Origin: Methylorubrum aminovorans
GTDB lineage: Bacteria; Pseudomonadota; Alphaproteobacteria; Rhizobiales; Beijerinckiaceae
DNA: 64,000 nucleotides
Reading direction: 5' to 3'
Assembly: GCF_022179725.1 (NCBI RefSeq)
Contig: NZ_BPRC01000002.1
Coordinates: 248,001 to 312,000 of the forward strand
The position numbers were made by a program, and so were the translations under genes. Shown here piece by piece: positions 9,323 to 18,006 of the stretch (position 1 is its first letter; every line of letters begins with the position of its first letter). The notes beneath the pieces are model-generated. The model worked only from the letters and a program-made list of their open reading frames with translations, was not told where the DNA came from and searched no databases.

Positions 9323-10552
9323 ATGAACGGAGGCAGCCTGTCGGGCGGCCCGGTGCAGATGTCCGAGACCTCGCCCCTGGCGGGTGTCACGGTGCTGCAG
9401 ATCATCCCGGCCCTGGAGGCGGGTGGTGCCGAGCGCACCACCGTCGACGTGGCCGCCGCACTCGCCGAGGCCGGGGCGCGTCCGCTTGTGGCAACGGAAG
9501 GCGGCCGGCTCGTCGGCGAGTTGCAGGCCAAGGGCGGGATCTGGGTGCCGTTCCCGGCCAACACCAAGAATCCGCTGGCTATGGCGCTCAACGTCGAGCG
9601 CCTCGCCCGGCTCTGCCGCCGGGAGAACGTGCAGATCCTGCACGCCCGCTCCCGGGCGCCTGCCTGGGTCGCGCTCGGCGCGGCGCGGCGGCTGAAGCTG
9701 CCCTTCGTGACGACCTATCACGGCAGCTATTCGGGGCGGACCAGCGTCAAGGTCCTCTACAATTCGGTGATGGCGCGGGGCGACGTCGTGATCGCCAACT
9801 CGCACTACACCGCCGACTTGATCCGCCGGACCCACCCCGATCAGGCCGGGGGGCGGATCAGCGTGATCCATCGCGGCACGGATCTGGCGGCGTTCACGCC
9901 CTCCGCGGTCTCGGCTGCGCGGGTCGAGAGCCTGCGCCGGGCCTGGAATGTGGCCCCGCACGAGCGGGTCGTCCTGCTCGCCGCCCGGCTCACCGCCTGG
10001 AAGGGCCAGCGCGTGCTGATCGAGGCCGCCGCCCGTCTGCGCGACCTCGGTCTCGCCGACTTCGCCGTGGTGCTCGCGGGCGATCCGCAGGGACGCACGG
10101 CCTACGAGCGCGAACTCGATGCACTGATCGAGGCACGCAACCTCAGCGGCATCGTGCGCCGCGTCGGCCACTGCACCGACATGCCGGCGGCCTTCCGCGC
10201 GGCCTCCGTCGTCGCGGTGCCCTCGGTGGAGCCCGAAGCCTTCGGCCGCTCGGCGGTGGAAGCGCAGGCGCTCGGCATTCCCGTGGTCGTCTCCGATCTC
10301 GGCGCCGTGCCCGAGACGGTGCTGGCGCCCCCCGACGTCGAGCCCGGCCAGCGCACCGGCTGGCGGGTGCCGCCGGGCGACGCGGCCGCTCTCGCCGACG
10401 CGCTGAAGGAGGCGCTGTCGCTGGGTGCCAGCGCCCGCGATGGCCTCGCCCGGCGGGCGCAAGCCCATGTCGAGGCGAATTTCTCCCTCGACCGGATGAT
10501 CGAAGGCACCTTGGGCGTCTACGCCGAGCTTCTGAACCGAGCGAAAACGTGA
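9323..10552 (+). CDS. Glycosyltransferase family 4 (GT-B fold)
   Basis: 409 residues. N-terminal acceptor domain starts VTVLQIIPALEAGGAERTTV; the GT4 donor domain has AARLTAWKGQ, EAFGRSAVEAQALGIPVVVS and GWRVPPGD, including the E-x7-E type motif. GT4 enzymes use nucleotide sugars with retention and build lipopolysaccharide or exopolysaccharide. Acceptor and sugar are unknown. No other polysaccharide genes adjoin it. An internal ATG at 9359 is an alternative start. Confidence 0.93.
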   Translation: MNGGSLSGGPVQMSETSPLAGVTVLQIIPALEAGGAERTTVDVAAALAEAGARPLVATEGGRLVGELQAKGGIWVPFPANTKNPLAMALNVERLARLCRRENVQILHARSRAPAWVALGAARRLKLPFVTTYHGSYSGRTSVKVLYNSVMARGDVVIANSHYTADLIRRTHPDQAGGRISVIHRGTDLAAFTPSAVSAARVESLRRAWNVAPHERVVLLAARLTAWKGQRVLIEAAARLRDLGLADFAVVLAGDPQGRTAYERELDALIEARNLSGIVRRVGHCTDMPAAFRAASVVAVPSVEPEAFGRSAVEAQALGIPVVVSDLGAVPETVLAPPDVEPGQRTGWRVPPGDAAALADALKEALSLGASARDGLARRAQAHVEANFSLDRMIEGTLGVYAELLNRAKT

Positions 10553-10707
10553 CAGGGTGAACCGAAATCAGTCCCGCGAGTTGACTCGGCAAGAAGATTT
10601 GCCAAGTTAGTGCCGTCCGGCCGAGCCGGATCAATCGGTGGCCGGGGCTCGCCAGACGCGGTGGCTCTCAGGCTGCCGTTTTGTCGTTGATACAGGAGAA
10701 CTGAGCC

Positions 10708-11250
10708 ATTCGCAGACCAATGAGAGCCATGCCGGCCCCGCAGAAGGACGGGCCGCGCGCAAACCGGGACATCCGCGGCGTCCGCGACGTCCAGCTCATC
10801 GACCAGGACGGGCAGAACCGGGGTGTCGTGCCCTTCTTCGACGCGCTGGCCATGGCTGAAGAGGTCGGGCTCGATCTCGTCGAGATCGCGCCGAACTCCG
10901 TCCCTCCCGTCTGCAAGTTCCTCGATTACGGGCGCTTCCGCTTCAACGAACAGAAGAAGCAGAACGAGGCCCGCAAGCGGCAGAAGACGGTCGAGGTGAA
11001 GGAGATCAAGCTCCGCCCCGGCATCGACAAGCACGATTACGACGTGAAGATGAAGGCCGTGCAACGGTTCTTCGAGGAAGGCGACAAGGTCAAGGTCACC
11101 CTCCGCTTCCGCGGTCGTGAGATCGCCCACCAGGATATCGGCCTCCGCCTCCTCGAGCGCGTGAAGCAGGAGACCCAGGAGATCGCCAAGGTCGAGAGCG
11201 AGCCGATGCTCGAAGGCCGCCAGATGATCATGATCCTGGCGCCGCGCTGA
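10708..11250 (+). CDS. infC: Translation initiation factor IF-3
   Basis: 180 residues. IF-3 N domain ([34 protein letters not shown]), a lysine-rich linker ([11 protein letters not shown]) and C domain ([33 protein letters not shown]). It binds the 30S subunit and proofreads start codons. I place the start at ATT 10708 (Ile-Arg-Arg-Pro) because AGGAG at 10694-10698 is 9 nt away, whereas the first ATG at 10720 is 21 nt away. ATT starts on infC are a known autoregulation device in E. coli. Confidence 0.93.
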   Translation: MRRPMRAMPAPQKDGPRANRDIRGVRDVQLIDQDGQNRGVVPFFDALAMAEEVGLDLVEIAPNSVPPVCKFLDYGRFRFNEQKKQNEARKRQKTVEVKEIKLRPGIDKHDYDVKMKAVQRFFEEGDKVKVTLRFRGREIAHQDIGLRLLERVKQETQEIAKVESEPMLEGRQMIMILAPR

Positions 11251-11294
11251 CACGTTTCGACCTCTCCGCTGTCCCGCGGAAAAGGCTCGTCTGC

Positions 11295-11337
11295 AAATGC
11301 GCTGCTCCCTTGTGGGGGCGGCGCATTTTTCGTTTTT
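11295..11337 (+). terminator. Rho-independent terminator of infC
   Basis: AAATGCGC (11295-11302) pairs with GCGCATTT (11321-11328), extended internally by CTCCC/GGGGG, and is followed by a T-rich tail to about 11337. The complementary A-rich left side means it could also serve the convergent glucosidase gene. Confidence 0.85.
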
Positions 11338-11393
11338 ACTTGAAGCGCTGCCGACAGCCTCGGAAACGAGACCGCCGGCATCACGCGGAAACC

Positions 11394-13730
11394 CTATTTC
11401 AGCATCGAGATCTGCACGTCGCCGCTGCGTCGCGTCACCGCCACCGTGACGTCGCCGCCGTGGCGGTGCAGGCGGATATCGGCCCGCGAGTCGCCGAGCT
11501 TGAGGTTGAACAGCTCCACCGCCTCGAGAAAGCGCGGCAGGATCGGGTTGCGGAAGCGGATGCGGTTGCGGGCGTGGTCGATTTCGAGCCCGAGGCAGGC
11601 CGCCAGGAAGGCGAAGGGGGCCGCCGCCGCCCAGGCCTGGGGCGAGCAGGCCACGGGATAGCTCACCGGTCCGCGCTGGCGCCGCCGCATGAAGCCGCAG
11701 AACAGCTCCGGCAGCCGCTTCTGGTCGTAGTACAGGCTGGTGTCGAACATCCCCTCGAACACCCGCGCCGCCTCCTCCTTGAGGCCGTAGCGGGCGAGCC
11801 CGAGGACGCAGATCGCGTTGTCGTGCGGCCAGATCGAGCCGTTGTGGTAGGACATCGGATTGTAGCGCGCCTCGCCCTTGGCGATGGTGCGGATGCCCCA
11901 GCCATTGAAGCCATCGTTGGACAGGAGCTGCGCCGCGACCTGCGGGGCCCGCTCCGGCAGGGCGATGTCCGTGAACAGGGCGTGGCCGGTGTTCGAGGAG
12001 CGCACGGCGCATTGCCGCTTGGCCCCGTCGAGGGCGAGCGCGTAGGTGCCGATCTCCTCGCACCAGAACGCCTTATCGAAGTTTTCGCGCAGCGTGTTGG
12101 CCTGTCCGGTCAGGCGGACGGACAGGTCGTCCTCGCCCAAGAGACTCGCGAGACGCGCCGCACCGCGCTTGGCGGCGTAGACGTAGCCCTGAACCTCGCA
12201 CAGGGCGATCGGCCCCTTGGCCATGGCGCCGTCGGCGTGGAAGATCGAGTCGTGGCTGTCCTTCCAGCCTTGGTTGGCCAGCCCCTGCTCGGTCTCGCGG
12301 GCATATTCGACGAAGCCGTCGCCATCGCGGTCGCCGTACTGGTCGATCCAGTCCAGCGCCAGTTTGAGCTGCGGCCAGATCGCCCGGATCGTGTCGAGGT
12401 CGCCCGTCACCTCGTGATACTGCGCCGCCAACATCACGAAGAGCGGTGTACCGTCGATGGTGCCGTAATAGTGGCGGAAGGGCACCTCGCCGAGCATCGC
12501 CATCTCGCCGCGGCGGGTCTCGTGGAGCACCTTGCCAGGCTGTGCATCCGCCGCCGGATCGACGTCCTTGGCTTGGGTCGCGGCGAGGAAGCGCAGCACG
12601 CCCTTGCCGAAATTCGGGTCGATCCAGAGCGCCATCATCGCGGTGATGATGCCGTCGCGCCCGAACACGGTGGAGTACCAGGGGATGCCGGCAAACGGGT
12701 AGATGCCCTCCTGCGTGCGGGTCGCCAGCATGTAGAGGTCGGCCGTCGCGCGGCAGAGCCCCTCGTTGAACTGGTCGTTCGAGGAGATGATCGTGGTGAT
12801 GCCGGCGGTGATCTGGCGCTGGTCGCGGCGGTTGTCCCGGTAGGCGCGCGCGAAGATGCGCCCTTCGCTCAAATGCCGGTCCGGCTGCTCGGCGAGGCTG
12901 CCGGCGGCGCGCGACAGGGCGAGCGCCGCGGATTCGCCCGCCTTCTCGGGACCCGGCGCGCTGGTATAGGCGCGGTGCGACTGGCAGACCACGCGGATGA
13001 ACAGCGAGGTGTTGGCGCCGGGCTCCAGCTCGACCACGAACTCGGCCTTGCCCGGCTCCAGCGTCCGCGGCTTCGGCCCGAAATGCACCGAGGTGGTCCG
13101 CACGATCTCGTCGAGACCGGCGTAACGGAACTGCACCTCGGTCTCGCTGCGGCGCTCGACCGTGCGCTTGCCGCGATTCGTCCGGTCGGAGCCGCGCACC
13201 TCGAACAGGTCGCGGTAATCGGCGTCGAAGGTGATGCCGATGCGCAAGTGACGGCGGCGGGTGTCGTAGTTGCGCAGGCCGATCCGGTCGTAGCAGGCGC
13301 CCTTGAACAGGAACTTGGTGCGCTCGATGGCGATGAGCTCGCGGGGGATCGAGGTCTCGTCGCCCGCGTCGAGCCGGATGTCGGGGGTGGTGAGATCGAC
13401 GCTGAGCGCCCCGTTGTCGTCCTGGATCGCCGAGGACAGCATCATCGGCCGCTCGTCCTCGATCGTCAGCGCGAGACGCGAGAGGTAGCGCGTGTCCTGA
13501 AAGTAGAGGCCCTCCGGCCCCGGCGTCCAGCCGATGTCGCCGTAGCTGTCGAGAACGGCGAAGGCCTCGCCGTATTTGAGGGCGCGTAAGGGGCGGTCCA
13601 CCAGGGAGGCCTGCGCCTCGATATGGTACTGCGGCAGGTTCTCGTCGGCGTCGAGCAGGCCGAATTTCGAGGCCGTCCGCTCCTCGGAGCCTTCGGCGTG
13701 AAGATGGGCTGCGTCGTCCTGTGCCGCCAT
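11394..13730 (-). CDS. Glycogen-debranching-type amylo-alpha-1,6-glucosidase
   Basis: 778 residues. N-terminal GDE_N_bis-like domain (AVLDSYGDIGWTPGPEGLYF, DTRYLSRLALTIEDERP) and C-terminal (alpha/alpha)6-barrel glucosidase domain (GIPWYSTVFGRDGIITAMMA, GWKDSHDSIFHADG, SIWPHDNAICVLGLARYG). Family members cleave alpha-1,6 or related glucosidic links in storage or osmoprotective glucans. ATG 13730 begins MAAQDD; an in-frame upstream extension to 13781 is basic and unconserved. It follows a GT4 gene on the same strand by 159 nt, suggesting joint action on one glycan. Confidence 0.88.
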   Translation of the reverse strand: MAAQDDAAHLHAEGSEERTASKFGLLDADENLPQYHIEAQASLVDRPLRALKYGEAFAVLDSYGDIGWTPGPEGLYFQDTRYLSRLALTIEDERPMMLSSAIQDDNGALSVDLTTPDIRLDAGDETSIPRELIAIERTKFLFKGACYDRIGLRNYDTRRRHLRIGITFDADYRDLFEVRGSDRTNRGKRTVERRSETEVQFRYAGLDEIVRTTSVHFGPKPRTLEPGKAEFVVELEPGANTSLFIRVVCQSHRAYTSAPGPEKAGESAALALSRAAGSLAEQPDRHLSEGRIFARAYRDNRRDQRQITAGITTIISSNDQFNEGLCRATADLYMLATRTQEGIYPFAGIPWYSTVFGRDGIITAMMALWIDPNFGKGVLRFLAATQAKDVDPAADAQPGKVLHETRRGEMAMLGEVPFRHYYGTIDGTPLFVMLAAQYHEVTGDLDTIRAIWPQLKLALDWIDQYGDRDGDGFVEYARETEQGLANQGWKDSHDSIFHADGAMAKGPIALCEVQGYVYAAKRGAARLASLLGEDDLSVRLTGQANTLRENFDKAFWCEEIGTYALALDGAKRQCAVRSSNTGHALFTDIALPERAPQVAAQLLSNDGFNGWGIRTIAKGEARYNPMSYHNGSIWPHDNAICVLGLARYGLKEEAARVFEGMFDTSLYYDQKRLPELFCGFMRRRQRGPVSYPVACSPQAWAAAAPFAFLAACLGLEIDHARNRIRFRNPILPRFLEAVELFNLKLGDSRADIRLHRHGGDVTVAVTRRSGDVQISMLK

Positions 13731-13889
13731 GCGAAGCGCCTTTTTGCCGTTGATCCGATGCGAGCGAGGTCGCCCTCGCAAAACGAAGGCCGCCGGGTGC
13801 CTCGCAGCGACCGGCGGCCCCGTCGGACCCGTTCAGTTAGGCGCTCTCCCGGCCCCGGCGAGGGGCCGGAAGAGAGTTTGTCGCGCCGT

Positions 13890-15023
13890 TCAGGCCGGCA
13901 TCGCGGCGACGTGGATCGGGCCGTGGGCGGTGCCGTTCAGTTCACCGTACTGGGGCGAGAAAGCGCCGGCGGCGGGCATCTTGATCACGTTTCCCTGGCC
14001 GGCCAGGAGCTGCTCGTAGGCCGAGACGTACTTGCGCACCATCACTTCGGCCGTGAAGCGGCCCTCGAAATAGGCACGGACGCCGGCGCGCGGCAGATCC
14101 TTGACCTTGCGGCAGGCCTCGACCGCCTCGTCCATCGTGTTGACGATGAAGCCCGAGACACCGTCCTTGATGACTTCCGGCACCGAGCCGTTGCCGAAGG
14201 CGATCACCGGCGTACCCGCCGACATCGCCTCGATCATCACGAGGCCGAAGGGCTCCGGCCAGTCGATCGGGAAGGCGAGCGCCAGGGCGTTGCCGAGGAA
14301 GTCCTTCTTCTGCTCCTCGTTGATCTCACCGATATACTCCACCAGCGGGTGGTGGATCATCGGCTCGATCGTCTCGTCCCAGTATTCCTGGTCGGCCTTG
14401 TCGACCTTGGCGGCGATCTTCAGCGGGATGCCGGAGCGGATGGCCATCTCGATCGCGCGGTCGGGGCGCTTCTCGGGCGAGATGCGGCCGAGGAAGGCGA
14501 GGTAGCCGCCCTTGGCGTCCGGATAGTAGGGGCAGTTCTCCTTCGGCAGGCCGTGATGGATCGTGGCCAGCCAGTTGGAGCTCTCCGGCATCGGCTCGCG
14601 CTGGTTATCTGAGATCGACACCAGCGGCATGCCCGTGAACGTATTGTAGACCGGCATGAAGTCCGGCACGTCCAGGCGACCGTGCATGGTCGTCAGGCAC
14701 TTGTGATACAGATCCTCGAACATCGGATACTGCAGCAGATCGATGTGGAAGTGGATCACGTCGAACTCGTGCGCCCGGCGATGCACGTGGTGCAGCATGG
14801 CGAGATGGCCCGCGGTGTGATCGCGGTAGCCGAGAAGGCGCAGGCCTTCCGGATGGCAGGCGGCGAGCTTCGCCGAAGTCTGGGAATCACCGCTCGCGAA
14901 CAGGGTCACGTCGTGACCCTGGCGGACGAGTTCTTCCGTGATCCACGAAACGACACGCTCGGTGCCGCCATAGAACTTCGGCGGCACGGCTTCCGCGAGC
15001 GGGGCAACCTGGGCAATGCGCAC
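13890..15023 (-). CDS. Glycosyltransferase family 4
   Basis: 377 residues. N domain VRIAQVAPLAEAVPPKFYGG-TERVVS, donor domain LAFLGRISPEKRPDRAIEMA, IDWPEPFGLVMIEAMSAGTP and FGNGSVPEVIKDG, the canonical GT4 signatures. GTG 15023 is chosen because CAGGAGA lies about 8 nt upstream and the protein then starts at the first beta strand. It is upstream of, and co-directional with, the debranching-type glucosidase. Sugar donor and acceptor are unknown. Confidence 0.92.
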   Translation of the reverse strand: MRIAQVAPLAEAVPPKFYGGTERVVSWITEELVRQGHDVTLFASGDSQTSAKLAACHPEGLRLLGYRDHTAGHLAMLHHVHRRAHEFDVIHFHIDLLQYPMFEDLYHKCLTTMHGRLDVPDFMPVYNTFTGMPLVSISDNQREPMPESSNWLATIHHGLPKENCPYYPDAKGGYLAFLGRISPEKRPDRAIEMAIRSGIPLKIAAKVDKADQEYWDETIEPMIHHPLVEYIGEINEEQKKDFLGNALALAFPIDWPEPFGLVMIEAMSAGTPVIAFGNGSVPEVIKDGVSGFIVNTMDEAVEACRKVKDLPRAGVRAYFEGRFTAEVMVRKYVSAYEQLLAGQGNVIKMPAAGAFSPQYGELNGTAHGPIHVAAMPA

Positions 15024-15252
15024 GAAGACGTCTCCTGTGACAGGAAATAGGGATGTTGGGCAGACTAATGGGGGACGCGGCCTGAGCAGGACATGAACGA
15101 AACAGACAGCCAAGGTTTATGGTTCCGCCCGGCGACTGGGGCGAGCGGCAATCTTTGCAAGCCCACCGAATGCTCTCTTTCCACAGATGCTCGCCGCAGC
15201 GCGGAATAGGATCGCGCACGGCAGCCACCCGCTTGCAGGGCCTCGAACAGAG

Positions 15253-15271
15253 TTGTACGCTGTCCGTACAA
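15253..15271. promoter_or_regulatory. Palindromic operator of higBA
   Basis: TTGTACG-CTGTC-CGTACAA, a perfect 7-bp inverted repeat with a 5-nt spacer, ending 10 nt before the HigB start. Autoregulation by a HigA dimer at such a site is usual for this toxin-antitoxin class; binding here is inferred. Confidence 0.7.
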
Positions 15272-15281
15272 TAGCAGATCC

Positions 15282-15563
15282 ATGATCCTCAGCTACCGCG
15301 ACAGACACACCGAAGCGCTGGACTTGCACGGCGTGTGCCATCGCCGCTGGCGGTCCTTTCAGGCGGCGGCCGAGCGTAAGCTCGATATGCTGAGCGCTGC
15401 CTCCTTCGTCAGCGACCTGCGCAGCCCGCCCGGCAACCGTCTGGAGAAGCTATCGGGTGATCGCGAGGGCCAGTGGAGCATCCGGATCAACGATCAGTGG
15501 CGCATCTGCTTCCGATGGGACAGTTCGGGGCCAGAGGACGTCGAGATCGTCGATTATCACTGA
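15282..15563 (+). CDS. higB: HigB-type toxin (RelE superfamily ribonuclease)
   Basis: 93 residues. RelE-fold toxin of the HigB subgroup, with SDLRSPPGNRLEKLSGDREG and the terminal QWSIRINDQWRICFRW-EIVDYH pattern. HigB cleaves mRNA on the ribosome. The toxin-first order, 13 nt before the antitoxin, is the HigBA arrangement. A palindromic operator lies directly upstream. Catalytic residues appear intact. Confidence 0.93.
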   Translation: MILSYRDRHTEALDLHGVCHRRWRSFQAAAERKLDMLSAASFVSDLRSPPGNRLEKLSGDREGQWSIRINDQWRICFRWDSSGPEDVEIVDYH

Positions 15564-15576
15564 AGGAGGATGCGGC

Positions 15577-15861
15577 ATGGCTCGCATCAGAACCCATCCG
15601 GGCGAGATCCTGCTCGAAGAGTACCTTCGGCCCTTGGACATGAGCGCCAATGCTCTGGCCAAAGCGATCGAGGTGCCTGCAAACCGCATCAGCGAGCTTC
15701 TGCGCGGTCGCCGCGGGATGACCGCGGACACGGCGTGCCGCCTCGGCCGGTTCTTCGGGACCACACCAGAATTCTGGATGAATCTCCAGACCGCCCACGA
15801 TCTGTCGAAAGCCGTCGCGGAGCACGACTATTCCACGCTGCGCGCTCTCAAGAGCGCCTGA
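15577..15861 (+). CDS. higA: HigA-type antitoxin (XRE helix-turn-helix)
   Basis: 94 residues starting MARIRTHPGEILLEEYLRPL, the standard HigA opening. The HTH is MSANALAKAIEVPANRIS-ELLRGRRGMTADTACRLGRFFG, and the dimerisation part TPEFWMNLQTAHDL follows. AAGGAGG lies 7 nt before ATG 15577. It neutralises HigB and should repress the operon through the palindrome at 15253-15271. Confidence 0.94.
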   Translation: MARIRTHPGEILLEEYLRPLDMSANALAKAIEVPANRISELLRGRRGMTADTACRLGRFFGTTPEFWMNLQTAHDLSKAVAEHDYSTLRALKSA

Positions 15862-16056
15862 CAGCGCCGCCGAACGCTTGAGGGCGATTGTTGCGTCCGC
15901 AGTCGATTGAAACGAGAAACGGTTTCTGCCATAAGCCGCCCGCGTTGAACCGCCCGGCCGATCAGGGCTGCCGTGGCGGTTCCCGTTGCTCCAGCAGCAT
16001 TCAAGCGCGAAGTGCCGGCCGCCGGTCGGATCGCTGTCGCGTTTCAGGAGAGCCAA

Positions 16057-16260
16057 ATGCCCAAGCTGAAGACGAAGTCGGGCGCCAAGAAGCGCTTCAA
16101 GGTTACCGGCACCGGTAAGGTGGTCTACGCCCAGGCCGGCAAGCGCCACGGGATGATCAAGCGGACCAACAAGCAGATCCGCAACCTGCGCGGCACCACG
16201 ACCCTGTTCGAGGGCGATGCCGCCAACGTGAAGAAGTACTTCCTGCCGAACCAGCGGTAA
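16057..16260 (+). CDS. rpmI: 50S ribosomal protein bL35
   Basis: 67 residues, [20 protein letters not shown] with the conserved [15 protein letters not shown] core. This is the full usual length. Start fixed by CAGGAGA upstream; a longer frame from 15973 has no ribosomal content. It leads rplT by 52 nt. Confidence 0.98.
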   Translation: MPKLKTKSGAKKRFKVTGTGKVVYAQAGKRHGMIKRTNKQIRNLRGTTTLFEGDAANVKKYFLPNQR

Positions 16261-16312
16261 GTTCTTCCACCCCTCGCGATCTGTTTTGTCTTAACGTTCC
16301 AGGAGATTTCCC

Positions 16313-16678
16313 ATGGCCCGCGTCAAGCGTGGCGTGACCAGTCACGCGAAGCACAAGAAGGTTCTGAAGGCCGCCAAGGGCTATTATGGCCGGCGCAAGA
16401 ATACGATCCGCATCGCCAAGCAGGCGGTGGAGAAGGGTCTGCAGTACGCCTACCGCGACCGCAAGAACAAGAAGCGCACCTTCCGCGCCCTCTGGATCCA
16501 GCGGCTCAACGCGGCGGTGCGCGAGCACGGCCTGACCTATTCCCGCTTCATCGATGCCTTGGCCAAGTCCGGCATCCAGGTGGATCGCAAGGCCCTCTCC
16601 GAGCTCGCCATCCACGAGCCGGCCGCTTTTGCGGCGGTGGTCGAGAAGGCGAAGTCGGCCCTGCCGAAGGCCGCCTGA
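16313..16678 (+). CDS. rplT: 50S ribosomal protein bL20
   Basis: 121 residues, [19 protein letters not shown] with the [18 protein letters not shown] and [20 protein letters not shown] motifs. It is essential for early 50S assembly. AGGAGA (16301-16306) sets the start. In E. coli bL20 represses infC-rpmI-rplT, but here infC is 4.8 kb away, so that regulation would have to be confined to rpmI-rplT. A strong terminator follows at 16718. Confidence 0.98.
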   Translation: MARVKRGVTSHAKHKKVLKAAKGYYGRRKNTIRIAKQAVEKGLQYAYRDRKNKKRTFRALWIQRLNAAVREHGLTYSRFIDALAKSGIQVDRKALSELAIHEPAAFAAVVEKAKSALPKAA

Positions 16679-16717
16679 TCGCGCTCCGCCGAACGGCGGA
16701 ACGATCGAAGCTTTGAC

Positions 16718-16754
16718 AAGGCGCGGCGCGGCAAGCGCCGCGCCTTCTTCATTT
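16718..16754 (+). terminator. Terminator after rplT
   Basis: Perfect 11-bp stem AAGGCGCGGCG / CGCCGCGCCTT (16718-16728 and 16736-16746) with a 7-nt loop, followed by CTTCATTT. It separates the ribosomal pair from pheST. Confidence 0.85.
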
Positions 16755-16863
16755 GGGCCGGGGCATGTTCGCCCGGCGGCCCCGGCCCGCCTCGATCGCG
16801 CGCTTGCAGGAATGCGAACGACGCGCGAAGGCAGTCCCGGACGACTGGCCAAGGACAGTGGTG

Positions 16864-17943
16864 ATGGATCTCGACGCTCTCGAACGCGATCTTCTCGGGC
16901 AGATCGAGCAGGCAGGGGACGAGGCCGGCCTCGAGGCCCTGCGGGTGGCAGCCCTCGGCAAGAAGGGCAGCGTCTCCGAACTGCTCAAGACGCTAGGCAC
17001 GATGACGCCCGACGAACGCAAGGAGCGCGGCCCCCTCATCAACGGCCTGCGCGACCGGGTGCAGGGCGCGCTCTCGCAAAAGCGCGAGGCGCTGGCGAAC
17101 GCCGCCCTCGACGCGCGGCTCGCCGCCGAGCGCATCGACGTGACGCTGCCGCTTCGCGAGGCACCGGAGATCCGCGGCCGAATCCACCCGATCAGCCAGG
17201 TGATCGAGGAGATCACCGCGATCTTCGCCGATCTCGGTTTCTCGGTAGCGGAAGGGCCGGACATCGAGACGGACGAGCTGAACTTCACCGCGCTGAACTT
17301 CCCCGAGGGACACCCGGCGCGGGAGATGCACGACACGTTCTTCTTGGCGCCCGACCATCTCGGACGGCGCAAGCTCCTGCGCACCCACACCTCGCCGGTT
17401 CAGGTGCGCACCATGCGGGCCAAGCAGCCTCCGATCCGGGTGATCATGCCCGGCCGCACCTACCGGCACGATTCCGACCAGACCCACACCCCGATGTTCC
17501 ATCAGGTCGAGGGGCTCGTCATCGACCGTTCGGCCAACATCGCCAACCTGAAATGGGTACTGGAATCGTTCTGCCGCGCCTTCTTCGAGGTCGAGGCGGT
17601 GACGATGCGCTTCCGTCCCTCGTTCTTCCCCTTCACCGAGCCGTCGGCCGAAGTCGATATCCAGTGCTCGCGCAAAGGCGGCGAGTTGCGCTTCGGGGAG
17701 GGCACCGACTGGCTCGAGATCCTGGGCTGCGGCATGGTCCACCCGAACGTGCTGCGCAGCGGCGGGCTCGACCCGGATCAGGTCCAGGGCTTCGCCTTCG
17801 GCATGGGCATCGACCGGCTCGCCATGCTCAAATACGGCATGCCGGATCTGCGCCCCTTCTTCGAGGCGGACGTGCGCTGGCTGGAGCATTACGGCTTCCG
17901 GCCGATCGACGTGCCGAGCCTCGTGGGCGGCCTGACCGCCTGA
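16864..17943 (+). CDS. pheS: Phenylalanyl-tRNA synthetase alpha chain
   Basis: 359 residues, the usual length. N-terminal coiled-coil tRNA-binding arm, then the class II aaRS catalytic core: [13 protein letters not shown] (motif 1 region), [37 protein letters not shown] (motif 2) and [18 protein letters not shown] (motif 3). ATG 16864 (MDLDALERD) follows an AAGGA-like site; extension upstream overlaps the rplT terminator. It pairs with PheT to form the alpha2-beta2 enzyme. Confidence 0.97.
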   Translation: MDLDALERDLLGQIEQAGDEAGLEALRVAALGKKGSVSELLKTLGTMTPDERKERGPLINGLRDRVQGALSQKREALANAALDARLAAERIDVTLPLREAPEIRGRIHPISQVIEEITAIFADLGFSVAEGPDIETDELNFTALNFPEGHPAREMHDTFFLAPDHLGRRKLLRTHTSPVQVRTMRAKQPPIRVIMPGRTYRHDSDQTHTPMFHQVEGLVIDRSANIANLKWVLESFCRAFFEVEAVTMRFRPSFFPFTEPSAEVDIQCSRKGGELRFGEGTDWLEILGCGMVHPNVLRSGGLDPDQVQGFAFGMGIDRLAMLKYGMPDLRPFFEADVRWLEHYGFRPIDVPSLVGGLTA

Positions 17944-18006
17944 GCCCCGCCGCCCCGACTTTGATCCCGGCCCGGCCCGCTCCGGCGGCCGCGAGGATGT
18001 TCTGAG

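Noticed and set aside
11310..13589. Plus-strand frame opposite the debranching-type glucosidase
   Set aside because: Shadow frame; the minus-strand product has complete family signatures.
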